Shown here piece after piece: positions 1 through 6,923 of a DNA stretch of 11,179 bases. A model generated the notes under the pieces. That model had not been told where the DNA came from. It searched no databases and saw only the letters and a program-made list of their open reading frames with translations. The DNA lies in the NCBI GenBank assembly GCA_020429545.1, contig JAGQLF010000027.1, forward strand, positions 1 to 11,179, written 5' to 3'. Both the position numbers and the translations under genes were made by a program. This DNA comes from Candidatus Dojkabacteria bacterium (lineage in GTDB: Bacteria > Patescibacteriota > Dojkabacteria > J137). Within the stretch, counting starts at the first letter, position 1. Each line of letters starts with the position of its first letter.

Positions 1-112
1 GGGTGTTTAGCGCTCGTTTACTTTTGTAATAGAAGAAATCATCAAAGTCTACAACCAAATCTATCTTTCCATTTAAAGATCCAACTTTTTGTTTTCCGCT
101 ATAAATCTTCAT
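1..112 (-). CDS. Partial unknown gene, N-terminus only (runs off window)
   Basis: An open frame starts at the ATG at 112-110 and stays open to the window edge, giving 37 residues that begin MKIYSGKQKVGSLNGKIDLV and continue with an aspartate/phenylalanine/tyrosine-rich stretch. Its ATG overlaps the TGA stop of the upstream 105-aa membrane protein as ATGA, a typical sign of translational coupling, which is the main reason to accept it. No Shine-Dalgarno is needed or seen. I do not recognise the product. From memory, similar small WWY-type membrane proteins in Patescibacteria are followed by Clp-type AAA+ ATPases, so that is one possibility, but nothing in these 37 residues proves it. Confidence 0.6.
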   Translation of the reverse strand, partial: MKIYSGKQKVGSLNGKIDLVVDFDDFFYYKSKRALNT

Positions 113-426
113 ATCAAAAATATTATTACCTGCAAAAGTGGTGCTAATGGCAATAAAATAACAACAGGAACTAAAATAATAAATGGAAGAGAAAAAAATA
201 TTGAAATAATTAAGCCACCTATTCCCCAGAAGAATCTAATTATTGGCCCTATCAATTTGCCCCAAAAACTATCATCTCCATAAAGAGGTTTATTTATATA
301 TTTAAGCATTGGAAGTGCCCTAGTTCTAATCATTAACCAGATAAAAACAAACCTAACTAAGTATAGGTAATCAAATAACTTGATGGCATACCACCAAATA
401 AAAAAGTTTGCGATATAGGTTTTCAT
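109..426 (-). CDS. Small multi-pass membrane protein, 105 aa
   Basis: Hydrophobic protein rich in Phe, Ile, Leu and Trp. An amphipathic, aromatic N-terminal part (FFIWWYAIKLFDYLYLVRF, about residues 8-26) leads into a first membrane segment at about 20-35, then a hydrophilic stretch with KPLYGDDSFWGK at about 47-58. One long or two short membrane segments follow at about 60-105, ending in VIIFLI. The ATG at 426 has no Shine-Dalgarno, but a promoter lies just upstream (446-474), giving a leader of roughly 15 nt. Its TGA stop overlaps the next start as ATGA, so the two products are probably made together. From memory it resembles a family of Patescibacteria membrane proteins encoded before Clp-type ATPase genes. 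The function is unknown. The plus-strand frame at 89-283 is a shadow of this gene. Confidence 0.7.
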   Translation of the reverse strand: MKTYIANFFIWWYAIKLFDYLYLVRFVFIWLMIRTRALPMLKYINKPLYGDDSFWGKLIGPIIRFFWGIGGLIISIFFSLPFIILVPVVILLPLAPLLQVIIFLI

Positions 427-445
427 GAATATTAAAATCTACATC

Positions 446-474
446 AGTATAGTCGAGGGGTTTGTGTGGTGCAA
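446..474 (-). promoter_or_regulatory. Sigma70-type promoter for the 105-aa membrane protein
   Basis: Read on the minus strand: -35 box TTGCAC (474-469), 17-nt spacer, -10 box TATACT (451-446). Transcription would start near 440, about 14 nt before the ATG at 426. Spacing and both boxes fit the consensus well; this is by eye only. Confidence 0.6.
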
Positions 475-503
475 GCAAATGGACACAATGATATTAAAAT
501 ACA

Positions 504-533
504 AGTAGGGGCTAGTCGCGACTAGCCCCTACT
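504..533. repeat. 30-bp perfect palindrome
   Basis: AGTAGGGGCTAGTCG is followed directly by its reverse complement, with no spacer, giving 30 perfectly paired bases. It is far richer in G and C than its surroundings. It resembles the dispersed GTAGGGGCGA...TCGCCCCTAC palindromes seen between genes in many environmental bacterial genomes (recalled, not searched). It is upstream of the promoter at 446-474, so it could be a REP-type element or a DNA-binding site. Confidence 0.85.
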
Positions 534-552
534 AACACTGTCAGTTCGAGTA

Positions 553-578
553 CCAGACCAGGTCTTAGCGTGGTCTGG
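553..578. repeat. Inverted repeat, 8-bp arms
   Basis: CCAGACCA (553-560) and TGGTCTGG (571-578) are perfect complements around a 10-nt loop. It lies 20 bp from the 30-bp palindrome in the same intergenic region. There is no T-run after it on either strand, so it is not a standard terminator. Its role is unknown. Confidence 0.7.
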
Positions 579-606
579 AAAAATACGAAACTTATCTACG
601 ATCAGC

Positions 607-638
607 AAGTAGTTTTAAGTTAACACTTGAAACTACTT
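607..638. repeat. Hairpin, 13-bp stem, just downstream of the 226-aa gene
   Basis: AAGTAGTTTTAAG (607-619) pairs with CTTGAAACTACTT (626-638), with one G-T wobble and a 6-nt loop. It begins 10 nt after the TAA of the minus-strand gene at 649-1329, where a terminator is expected, but no U-tract follows on the minus strand. It could stabilise a 3' end or be a weak terminator. Confidence 0.6.
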
Positions 639-648
639 CTTATAAAAA

Positions 649-1329
649 TTAGTCAGTACTATATTTATCTAAAATCATATCAATCTCCTTAATCATACCT
701 TCTTTATCTTTCATAAAGTTCACCATATCTTTTGTCAACTCAAGTGATAATCTTCTAATTATTCCGAACACACTATTACTTGGTGGCATGTATGCTCTTA
801 ATGCATTAGCATGTACTTCTTCACTATAAATACTAAAAAGTGAATATAATTGTTCATAATCAGTGAATAGTTTCTTAAGTAAACTAGGCATATCTGGAAA
901 AGAAATAATTCTTTTATCATGGATATTTATTTTTAATGATCCAACATAATGATTCCAGAAGTCTAAATATCGTTTTCTTACTTCTGAATCTTTTGCCCTA
1001 CTGTATAGAAGTTTAATAATTTTTAAAAAGTCCTTTCTAACAATATCATCTGCTTTTTCCACTGGTATTTTTGATAGATATAATACTCTCACAGACTCAT
1101 CAAACATAGTTCTAGTTGGTAAGTGCTGGTTTAATTGAAGATCATAAATTTTCTTTAATGCATCCCAATCCTTCCAAAAATACTTTACTTGCTGATATCT
1201 ATATTCTGCTACTTTATCTTCTGAATTTTCATCTGAAATTTCTTTTAGTACTTTGATCTGCTTGAGACCTATTGCTTGTAGTTCATCTATACACTCTCTG
1301 GATTTCTTAAAGACCTCCCCGTTATTCAT
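649..1329 (-). CDS. Unknown helical cytoplasmic protein, 226 aa
   Basis: Charged, mostly alpha-helical protein with no signal peptide and no membrane segment. Notable stretches are RTMFDESVRVLYLSK (about 73-87), a cluster around YLDFWNHYVGSL (121-132) and a Ser-Glu-Glu-Val-His motif in YSEEVHANALRAYMPP (168-183). The layout of an Arg...Glu helix, then Tyr...Ser...Val-His, vaguely recalls DUF5677/HEPN-like helical proteins, but I cannot confirm this. The ATG at 1329 has no Shine-Dalgarno before it; a GGGGAGG run lies inside codons 4-6 and has no usable start after it. The gene stands alone: the groESL terminator lies 20 bp upstream and a structured intergenic region downstream. No clear promoter was found. 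Confidence 0.75.
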   Translation of the reverse strand: MNNGEVFKKSRECIDELQAIGLKQIKVLKEISDENSEDKVAEYRYQQVKYFWKDWDALKKIYDLQLNQHLPTRTMFDESVRVLYLSKIPVEKADDIVRKDFLKIIKLLYSRAKDSEVRKRYLDFWNHYVGSLKINIHDKRIISFPDMPSLLKKLFTDYEQLYSLFSIYSEEVHANALRAYMPPSNSVFGIIRRLSLELTKDMVNFMKDKEGMIKEIDMILDKYSTD

Positions 1330-1348
1330 AAATTCAATTTAATAAATT

Positions 1349-1371
1349 AAAAAAGAGCCCTTGCGGGCTCT
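1349..1371 (-). terminator. Rho-independent terminator of the groES-groEL operon
   Basis: On the minus strand AGAGCCC-GCAA-GGGCTCT forms a perfect 7-bp GC-rich stem with a 4-nt loop, followed by TTTTT and further AT. It lies 105 bp after the groEL stop and only 20 bp before the next start, separating the two transcripts. Confidence 0.85.
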
Positions 1372-1402
1372 ATCGATAATCATTTGTAATGGACAGCTTA
1401 GT

Positions 1403-1470
1403 GGGATCCTTCACTGCGTTCAGGATAAAGATCTTCTAAGCTCGTCCGATTACATCGGTCTCGCTAAGAA
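1403..1470. repeat. Structured repeat-like element between groEL and its terminator
   Basis: Two secondary structures occur in tandem. ATCCT (1406-1410) pairs with AGGAT (1422-1426) in a segment like the common intergenic motif GGATCCTTC...TTCAGGAT. Next, TCTAAGC (1435-1441) pairs with GCTAAGA (1463-1469) with one mismatch, enclosing CCGAT/ATCGG (1446-1450, 1454-1458). It is GC-richer than its flanks. Similar motifs are widespread between genes in uncultured bacteria (recalled). Confidence 0.5.
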
Positions 1471-1475
1471 TCCCT

Positions 1476-3104
1476 TTACATCATTCCCATTCCGCCCATA
1501 CCGCCTCCTGGCATTGTAGGCATGTCATCCTTTTCCGTTGGAATATCTGTAACAACCGCTTCTGTTGTTAGAAGCAACATTGCAACACTTGCTGCATTTT
1601 GTAGTGCAGATCTCGTTACCTTTACAGGATCGCTAATTCCTTCTTTAATCATATCTACCACTTTGTCTTTCCTTGCATCAAATCCCATTCCTCCTTTCAT
1701 ATCTTTAATATATGTTGCAGCTTCTCTTCCAGCATTTTCCATAATTTGTCTAAATGGAGCCTCAAGTGCATTTTTTAAAATCTTAATACCTACTTCTTCC
1801 TCATCAGAATCTACCTTAACCTTTTCAAGGGCACTTATTGCATTTAATAGAGCAATTCCTCCACCTGGAACAACTCCCTCTTCTATTGCAGCTCTTGTGG
1901 CTTGTAGTGCATCATCAATTCTATCTTTCTTTTCTTTTTGTTCTACTTCTGATGCAGCACCTACTTCTAGTACTGCTACTCCTCCGGTTAATTTCGCTAA
2001 TCTTTCTTGTAGCTTTTCTTTATCGTAATCTGAAGTTGTATTTGCAATCTCTGTTTGGATTTCAGCAATTCTTGCCTTAATCATTTTAGAATCTCCCTGA
2101 CCGTTTATAATTACAGTTTCATCTTTTGTTACTTTTACTTTGTCTGCCTTTCCAAAATCTTCTGGCATTGCGTCTTCAATCTTTTTTCCCAGATCATCAG
2201 TAATTAAAGTTCCACCAGTTAGCACTGCAATATCTTGTAGCATTGCTTTTCTTCTATCTCCAAAAGCAGGTGCTTTTACAGCTACTACATTTAAGTGTCC
2301 TTTTAGTTTGTTGATAATTAGATTTGCAAGTGCATCTCCATCTACATCTTCTGCAATAATTACAATATCTCTTGCTCCTGCTGTTACAACTCGCTCTAGT
2401 GCTTCGAATAGTTCTTTTGCAGCTGAAAGTTTTTTATCTGTAATTAGAATTACTGGTTTTTCTACTTCTACTGTTTGGTCTTCTGACCCTGCAGCAAAGT
2501 ATGGAGAAATATAACCCTTATCAAATTGCATTCCCTCAACAAACTTTTCAACAAGTCCAAATGTTTGACCATCTTCTACTGTTACTACTCCTTGACTTCC
2601 AACTTTGTCTATAATTGAAGCTAGAATTTCGCCAATTTCTTCATCTCCATTTGCAGATATTGTTGCAACTCTTTTATAGTCTTCCTTTCCTTTAACTTGT
2701 TTTGCTGAATCTAATAAATGTTTTACAACTGCTTCAACTCCCTTTTCTATTCCTCTTCTAATTGCCATTGGGTTAGCACCGGCTGTCACATTTTTAAATC
2801 CTTCTGTAATAATTGCTTGTGTTAGAACAACAGCTGTTGTAGTTCCATCTCCAGCTACATCAGCAGCTTTACTTGCAGCTTCAACAACAATTTTTGCTCC
2901 TAAATTTTCAAGCTTATCTTCAAGCTCAATTTCTTTTGCAATTGAAACTCCATCTTTTGTAATGTGTGGAACTCCGTAAGATTTTTCTAGAGCAACATTT
3001 CTACCTTTTGGTCCTAATGTTACTTTTACTGCATTAGCTAGTTTATCAACACCAGCTTTCATTTTTTTTCTGGCTTCTTCATTGTATGTTACTTGCTTTG
3101 CCAT
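1476..3104 (-). CDS. groEL: Chaperonin GroEL (60 kDa, type I), 542 aa
   Basis: ATP-dependent folding chaperone forming the double heptameric ring that works with GroES in the cytoplasm. The protein is full length for the family. The N-terminal equatorial part contains TLGPKGRNV (29-37) and the nucleotide-binding GDGTTT (85-90). The apical domain is intact, and DALQATRAAIEEGVVPGGG near residue 396 carries the catalytic Asp that activates ATP hydrolysis. The C-terminus keeps the Gly-Met tail ending GGGMGGMGMM. The ATG at 3104 gives MAKQVTYNEE, the usual start, although the leader is AT-only with no Shine-Dalgarno. It is the second gene of the groES-groEL operon, 107 bp after groES, and is probably controlled by the CIRCE-like operator at 3537-3563. 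The plus-strand frames inside it are shadows. Confidence 0.98.
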   Translation of the reverse strand: MAKQVTYNEEARKKMKAGVDKLANAVKVTLGPKGRNVALEKSYGVPHITKDGVSIAKEIELEDKLENLGAKIVVEAASKAADVAGDGTTTAVVLTQAIITEGFKNVTAGANPMAIRRGIEKGVEAVVKHLLDSAKQVKGKEDYKRVATISANGDEEIGEILASIIDKVGSQGVVTVEDGQTFGLVEKFVEGMQFDKGYISPYFAAGSEDQTVEVEKPVILITDKKLSAAKELFEALERVVTAGARDIVIIAEDVDGDALANLIINKLKGHLNVVAVKAPAFGDRRKAMLQDIAVLTGGTLITDDLGKKIEDAMPEDFGKADKVKVTKDETVIINGQGDSKMIKARIAEIQTEIANTTSDYDKEKLQERLAKLTGGVAVLEVGAASEVEQKEKKDRIDDALQATRAAIEEGVVPGGGIALLNAISALEKVKVDSDEEEVGIKILKNALEAPFRQIMENAGREAATYIKDMKGGMGFDARKDKVVDMIKEGISDPVKVTRSALQNAASVAMLLLTTEAVVTDIPTEKDDMPTMPGGGMGGMGMM

Positions 3105-3150
3105 AATTTAAAATTAAAAGTTAAAAGTAAAAAATTAAACCTCAACAACT

Positions 3151-3200
3151 GGCTCAGGGTGACAAATTTTGTGTCATGGTGAGCCTGTCGAACCCATGAC
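3151..3200. repeat. Repeat-like hairpin element between groES and groEL
   Basis: GGCTCA (3151-3156) pairs with TGAGCC (3180-3185) around an inner TGACA/TGTCA helix. The overlapping GTCATGG (3173-3179) pairs with CCATGAC (3194-3200). The core, GTCATGGTGAGCCTGTCGAA, matches a motif I recall as a dispersed intergenic repeat in many candidate-phylum genomes. It would be transcribed inside the groESL mRNA and could fold in alternative ways there. Confidence 0.55.
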
Positions 3201-3211
3201 TCGTCAGATAA

Positions 3212-3514
3212 TTAATTAAAAACTCCTAAAATATCAGCTTCCTTCATAATCAAATACTCTTCCCCATCAATTTCAACTTCTTCTGGAGAATATTTTTTAA
3301 ACATAACAACATCTCCAACTCTCACGTTGAATGCAATTTTCTTTCCTGATTCATCAATAGCACCAGTGCCTAGAGCAACTACTGTTCCTTTTTGTGGTCT
3401 TTCTCCTTTGCTTGAAGTTTGTACAATAAGTCCAGATTTTGTTGTTTCGCTTGCTTCTTCTGGCTTAACAAGAATGTTTGCACCAATTGGCTTAATATTT
3501 AGTTTTGCAGCCAT
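3212..3514 (-). CDS. groES: Co-chaperonin GroES (10 kDa), 100 aa
   Basis: Heptameric lid of the GroEL folding chamber. The chosen start is the ATG at 3514, giving MAAKLNIKPIGANILVKPEE; a TTG two codons upstream would add two residues and is less likely. The family landmarks are present: IKPIGANILVKPEEASETTK at the N-terminus, then a mobile loop around SGLIVQTSSKGERPQ that binds GroEL through its hydrophobic Gly-Leu-Ile-Val. VVALGTGAID and VRVGDVVMFKKYSPEEVEID follow, and EYLIMKEADILGVFN closes the protein. The length is normal. It is the first gene of the operon, with promoter and CIRCE-like operator directly upstream. No Shine-Dalgarno is visible. Confidence 0.97.
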   Translation of the reverse strand: MAAKLNIKPIGANILVKPEEASETTKSGLIVQTSSKGERPQKGTVVALGTGAIDESGKKIAFNVRVGDVVMFKKYSPEEVEIDGEEYLIMKEADILGVFN

Positions 3515-3536
3515 GTTCAAAAATTAAAATGTAAAA

Positions 3537-3563
3537 TTAGCAGTTTGAGTTTTTGACTGCTAA
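3537..3563. promoter_or_regulatory. CIRCE-like operator (HrcA binding site) of groESL
   Basis: Minus strand: TTAGCAGTC-N9-AACTGCTAA. The classical CIRCE is TTAGCACTC-N9-GAGTGCTAA. The spacing of 9 is kept and the outer six bases of each arm match. The change C to G in one arm is matched by G to C in the other, so the dyad symmetry is preserved. It lies directly downstream of the -10 box, where HrcA represses heat-shock operons. Confidence 0.8.
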
Positions 3564-3593
3564 ATCTTAGCAAGAGGGGGAATTTTTTGTCAA
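3564..3593 (-). promoter_or_regulatory. groESL promoter, sigma70 type
   Basis: Minus strand: consensus -35 TTGACA (3593-3588), 18-nt spacer, -10 TAAGAT (3569-3564) preceded by TGC, an extended -10. The operator begins at the next base. Transcription would start inside the CIRCE-like dyad, giving a leader of about 45 nt. Confidence 0.8.
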
Positions 3594-3620
3594 ACAAAAA
3601 TGATTGTCTAAACTTAAGGA

Positions 3621-5708
3621 TTACTTGATTATAAGAGTGATTCGGCTGTCTGACCTAGGAACATATTGTAGTGCACCAGGCATTACTGATGGGAAGTATT
3701 TAATTGTTGCTGACTTTATTACTTCGTATGAATCGATAATTTCTTGTGCCTTAGAAACAGTTTTCCCTTTGATCTGATTTTTTAGTGCATCTTGATCTAG
3801 TGGAGCAACAATGTTTCCTTCTGCAAAAATAGTAATATAGATTCCATTACTATTTTTTAAATAATTTTTATAATTTACTTCGGTGATACTACCTAAGTCT
3901 TTATCTTCAGTATCTTCATTTTCAGACTTAATCACAGCTTCTATAACTTCAGTCAAATCTTTTTCTCTAACCATAACCCCCGTTGCCTTACCAACAACAG
4001 TCAGATCAAAAATATATTCATCTCCGTTTTTTGTTGCTTCATCACCTACTTCAGGACTTGATGTTGCTTCGACTTCTTCAAATTCCATACTTTCCTCTAA
4101 TAGAACAAATCCTTCAGGTACAGAGCTTTTAAGGTCATCCATTACTTGCTCCTCTATCTGATCTTTTATTTCGTCTTTTGCATCATCAAAATTTTCCTCT
4201 GAAACTGAAACATATTCCTCAGTTGTTCCACCACTAAAATCTCCTTCTCTTTTTATATCTTGTGAGTTCAATTCATCAATATCCTCAATACTAAAGCCAC
4301 TGTCTGGCTCTGAATCAGCGACATTGTAGTCTTCACCAAAGCTTACAGCTTGGACTCTTATATTATCTGTTCTGCTTGGATTTATTGATAGATCAGAAGC
4401 CTCTTTTGCAGCAGGAAGTGTAGTTTCTTCAATTATTTCATATGCTAATCCTGTTCTTACGCTGGTTATTTTTGTACCTTTTGGTACTATAATATCTTTA
4501 TTAGACTTGTTAAATATGTAAACTGCACCAGTAGCTTTTTCACCTCTTTTTCCCTCACCATTTGCGGTAGCTGAAATTGATAAGCTAATTTCTTTAGATT
4601 CAATTGCTTCTCCAGGAATTATTAATCCGTCTATATCTACAGCACTAAGCCCCTCTTCAGTGTCAATCTCAACAGTCTCTTCGGCTACAACACTTTCTGA
4701 TTCAAGCGCAATTTCTACTTTTATAGAAGAGAAATGAAATATTGTTAAATAGATTAACAACAAAGTTAAGATAAACGCTATAACGGTCATAACTACACCA
4801 CGTTTTTGATACCATTTAGTCATAACTATACTCTGATCATCATCAATTCGATCTTCTGGTCTTAACGTTTTTTTTGAGGTTCCCAAAATACCACCTAAGA
4901 CCGATGAGAACATGCCTTTTTTAGGCGTGAGTTTTGTTACATCTCTTCCTGCAAACTTTCTATTGCTGAATGCACTTGTGTCTATTTGTCTATCGTTCAT
5001 AAATTCGTCATCCATTGAATATAGTGTATCATCTTTATCTTCTCCTTTTAAGTCTTCTACGTCTGATCCACTATATATCTTAATACCTCCAATTTCTTTA
5101 ACTTTTTCCTGAATCTTTGGCTGCTCTTCTTTTTGAGCAACATTATTATACGATATTTCTTCATTTTTACCAGCTTCTGTCTTACTCTCAACATCAGAGT
5201 CAGAATTTAAATCCTCGCTACTTAAATTGATTTCAAATGATTCCGTTGATTCATCAGGTATACCTTTTCTTTCTTTGCTGATTTTGTCGCTTTCATTGAT
5301 TTGCTCTTCTACTTTATTTTCAATCTTAGTTTGTGGTTGTTCACCCCTAATGTTTTTAAGCAACTCATCTTTTTTGTTATTAATTGAGGACTTTGCAGCA
5401 TAAACTTTATTATTAGCAATTTCCCATAAATCTGCTGTTATTTGGCTAACTTTTTGAACAACTATAAAACCTATTTTTTGAGCTATCTTTGTACCATATT
5501 CATCTTCGGTGACAATAATAACTACCTTTTCAGCCTTGATTACTCTTCTATATAGAATTTTTATGCTTAAGTTGCTCGTAAATAATACTGAGGAGCTTGG
5601 TACAATCACAATAAAATGCTCTTTTTGAGAATTTACAATTCGATCAGCCAAAAACGATATTTCTTCGTTTGGATCAACAAATATTTTTTCTGCTACTAAA
5701 GATGCCAT
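3621..5708 (-). CDS. Single-pass membrane protein with baseplate-J-like extracytoplasmic region, 695 aa
   Basis: Layout by residue: 1-100, a Rossmann-like alpha/beta domain (HFIVIVPSSSVLFTSN, EKVVIIVTEDEYG); 105-260, a long acidic, low-complexity linker rich in Glu, Asp, Ser and Lys; 304-326, one membrane helix (VVMTVIAFILTLLLIYLTIF) after the basic KWYQKRG. Residues 327-695 are beta-rich and extracytoplasmic, with ATGAVYIFNKSNKDIIVPKG at 392-411, a pattern I associate with the baseplate J-like proteins common in Patescibacteria. A second acidic stretch at about 465-560 breaks up the outer part. The expected topology is N-inside, C-outside. The ATG at 5708 lies 3 nt after the stop of the FtsA-like gene, so both are co-translated from one mRNA. 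The function is not established; a cell-envelope or surface-appendage role is inferred from the domain layout. No signal peptide. Confidence 0.85.
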   Translation of the reverse strand: MASLVAEKIFVDPNEEISFLADRIVNSQKEHFIVIVPSSSVLFTSNLSIKILYRRVIKAEKVVIIVTEDEYGTKIAQKIGFIVVQKVSQITADLWEIANNKVYAAKSSINNKKDELLKNIRGEQPQTKIENKVEEQINESDKISKERKGIPDESTESFEINLSSEDLNSDSDVESKTEAGKNEEISYNNVAQKEEQPKIQEKVKEIGGIKIYSGSDVEDLKGEDKDDTLYSMDDEFMNDRQIDTSAFSNRKFAGRDVTKLTPKKGMFSSVLGGILGTSKKTLRPEDRIDDDQSIVMTKWYQKRGVVMTVIAFILTLLLIYLTIFHFSSIKVEIALESESVVAEETVEIDTEEGLSAVDIDGLIIPGEAIESKEISLSISATANGEGKRGEKATGAVYIFNKSNKDIIVPKGTKITSVRTGLAYEIIEETTLPAAKEASDLSINPSRTDNIRVQAVSFGEDYNVADSEPDSGFSIEDIDELNSQDIKREGDFSGGTTEEYVSVSEENFDDAKDEIKDQIEEQVMDDLKSSVPEGFVLLEESMEFEEVEATSSPEVGDEATKNGDEYIFDLTVVGKATGVMVREKDLTEVIEAVIKSENEDTEDKDLGSITEVNYKNYLKNSNGIYITIFAEGNIVAPLDQDALKNQIKGKTVSKAQEIIDSYEVIKSATIKYFPSVMPGALQYVPRSDSRITLIIK

Positions 5709-5711
5709 TTT

Positions 5712-6923
5712 TTATAATAGTGTTCTAGTTAAAGCTAAAGGAGTTACTGCAATTTGATCGTTGATACTTCTCGTTAAATCATTTACATCACTAATTTTAT
5801 TTGGAAACAAAAAACTTACCTTAGGATGCTTTTGAAAATTTAGTCTTTGAATCCATGGATACTCCATTAAACCTTCCATAATCTCAGGTAACAGTGCTCC
5901 GCCTCCACACAGAAATATCCTATCCGGAAAAATTTCTACTTCATCAAACTCTTCAAGTGCAATCTCCACACCTAAAAGCCAAGCTTCAATATCACTTTTA
6001 ATAGCAGCTTTAATCTCTTTTTTTTGATATTCATCAATGCTTCCTTCGGTATACCCAATTTTTAATTTTTCAGCTTCTTCGTAAGTTAATTGTAGTGTAT
6101 TTTGGATTCTTTTTGTAAATACCCTTCCTCCAATGGCAAAAATTTTTATACCTTGAATATCTCCATTCTTAACAACTGAAATATCAGTTGTTCCTGAACC
6201 AACATCAATGAATATTCCCCCATCTCTTGCATCTGCATAATCATTAAATGCATCAGATAGCGCATACGGTTCAACTACAATCTTCTCAATTGATAGTTTT
6301 AGTTGCGATACAATATGTTCTATGGAGTTAATCTGAATTCTTGGTGCGAAAGAAGAAAAAACTCTATATGTTATTTCTGTTCCAGAAAGCCCAACTGGAT
6401 TACTTACCTTAACTCCATCAATCAAGATACTATTTACCTCAGTTTCAATTTCTTCTAATTGTGCTGAGCTTATTCCGTGTTCTTCTTCAATTTCTTCTTG
6501 TATTGATTCAAAAGAATATTCTTTAACTTTTGAAACTACTTGATCAATTTCTTTTTCTGTAATTAGCTCGGTTGGTTCGTCTCTATCGACATTTACAACA
6601 ATTGGTACTCCACTAACTAGCTCACCAGCTATACCAACTACTGCAGACTTGGGCAAAGTTATGTCAGTAAATTTTTTTTCTGCATGACCAATTGTTAATC
6701 CTATAGCTGTATCTAACGCCTCTAAAACATCATCTGTATCAATAATTAACGCTTTATTCATTGAGAATGGTTTCTGTGGGACCACAGCATAACCCAGAAC
6801 TTCAACTGTTTTATCTTTATGCCTAAACAAAACAGTTTTGATATTTTCTGTCCCAATATCTAATGCCAAGAAAGTAGAATTCTTTTTTACAACCTCTTTT
6901 TTTTTCTTTGATAACCCAAACAC
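5712..6923 (-). CDS. FtsA/PilM-like actin-fold ATPase, 403 aa
   Basis: Cytoplasmic ATPase of the actin/Hsp70 superfamily. Phosphate-1 motif FLALDIGTENIKTVLF (18-33); phosphate-2 motif GGIFIDVGSGTTDISVV (235-251); adenosine motif IFLCGGGALLPEI (336-348). Between them is an SHS2-type (1C) insertion at about 95-205 with ITEKEIDQVVSKVK and VSNPVGLSGTEI, the pattern of FtsA. The FtsA C-terminal membrane-binding amphipathic helix is missing: the protein stops at the end of the actin fold. It instead has a basic N-terminus (KKKKEVVKK) that could contact the membrane or a partner. The start is GTG at 6923; the next in-frame Met is at residue 55, inside the fold. No ftsZ or pil genes are nearby. Coupling to the membrane protein 3 nt downstream suggests it supports that protein, as PilM supports PilN. 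FtsA versus PilM is not settled. Confidence 0.9.
   Translation of the reverse strand: MFGLSKKKKEVVKKNSTFLALDIGTENIKTVLFRHKDKTVEVLGYAVVPQKPFSMNKALIIDTDDVLEALDTAIGLTIGHAEKKFTDITLPKSAVVGIAGELVSGVPIVVNVDRDEPTELITEKEIDQVVSKVKEYSFESIQEEIEEEHGISSAQLEEIETEVNSILIDGVKVSNPVGLSGTEITYRVFSSFAPRIQINSIEHIVSQLKLSIEKIVVEPYALSDAFNDYADARDGGIFIDVGSGTTDISVVKNGDIQGIKIFAIGGRVFTKRIQNTLQLTYEEAEKLKIGYTEGSIDEYQKKEIKAAIKSDIEAWLLGVEIALEEFDEVEIFPDRIFLCGGGALLPEIMEGLMEYPWIQRLNFQKHPKVSFLFPNKISDVNDLTRSINDQIAVTPLALTRTLL

Noticed and set aside
109..112. Recoded TGA (Gly, as in Absconditabacteria/Gracilibacteria)
   Set aside because: TGA ends the 105-aa gene in an ATGA overlap with the next start, and no gene here needs TGA read-through.
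504..638. CRISPR array
   Set aside because: The repeats are different from one another and unevenly spaced; there are no repeated units with unique spacers and no cas genes.
607..638. Intrinsic terminator for the 226-aa gene
   Set aside because: The stem is strong but no U-tract follows on the minus strand, so it is listed only as a hairpin.
1522..2514. Plus-strand open frames of 80-168 residues opposite groEL
   Set aside because: Serine- and leucine-rich antisense shadows of a certain gene, with no independent signals.
3883..5112. Plus-strand frames opposite the 695-aa gene
   Set aside because: Ser-rich antisense of the acidic segments; no homology or start signals.
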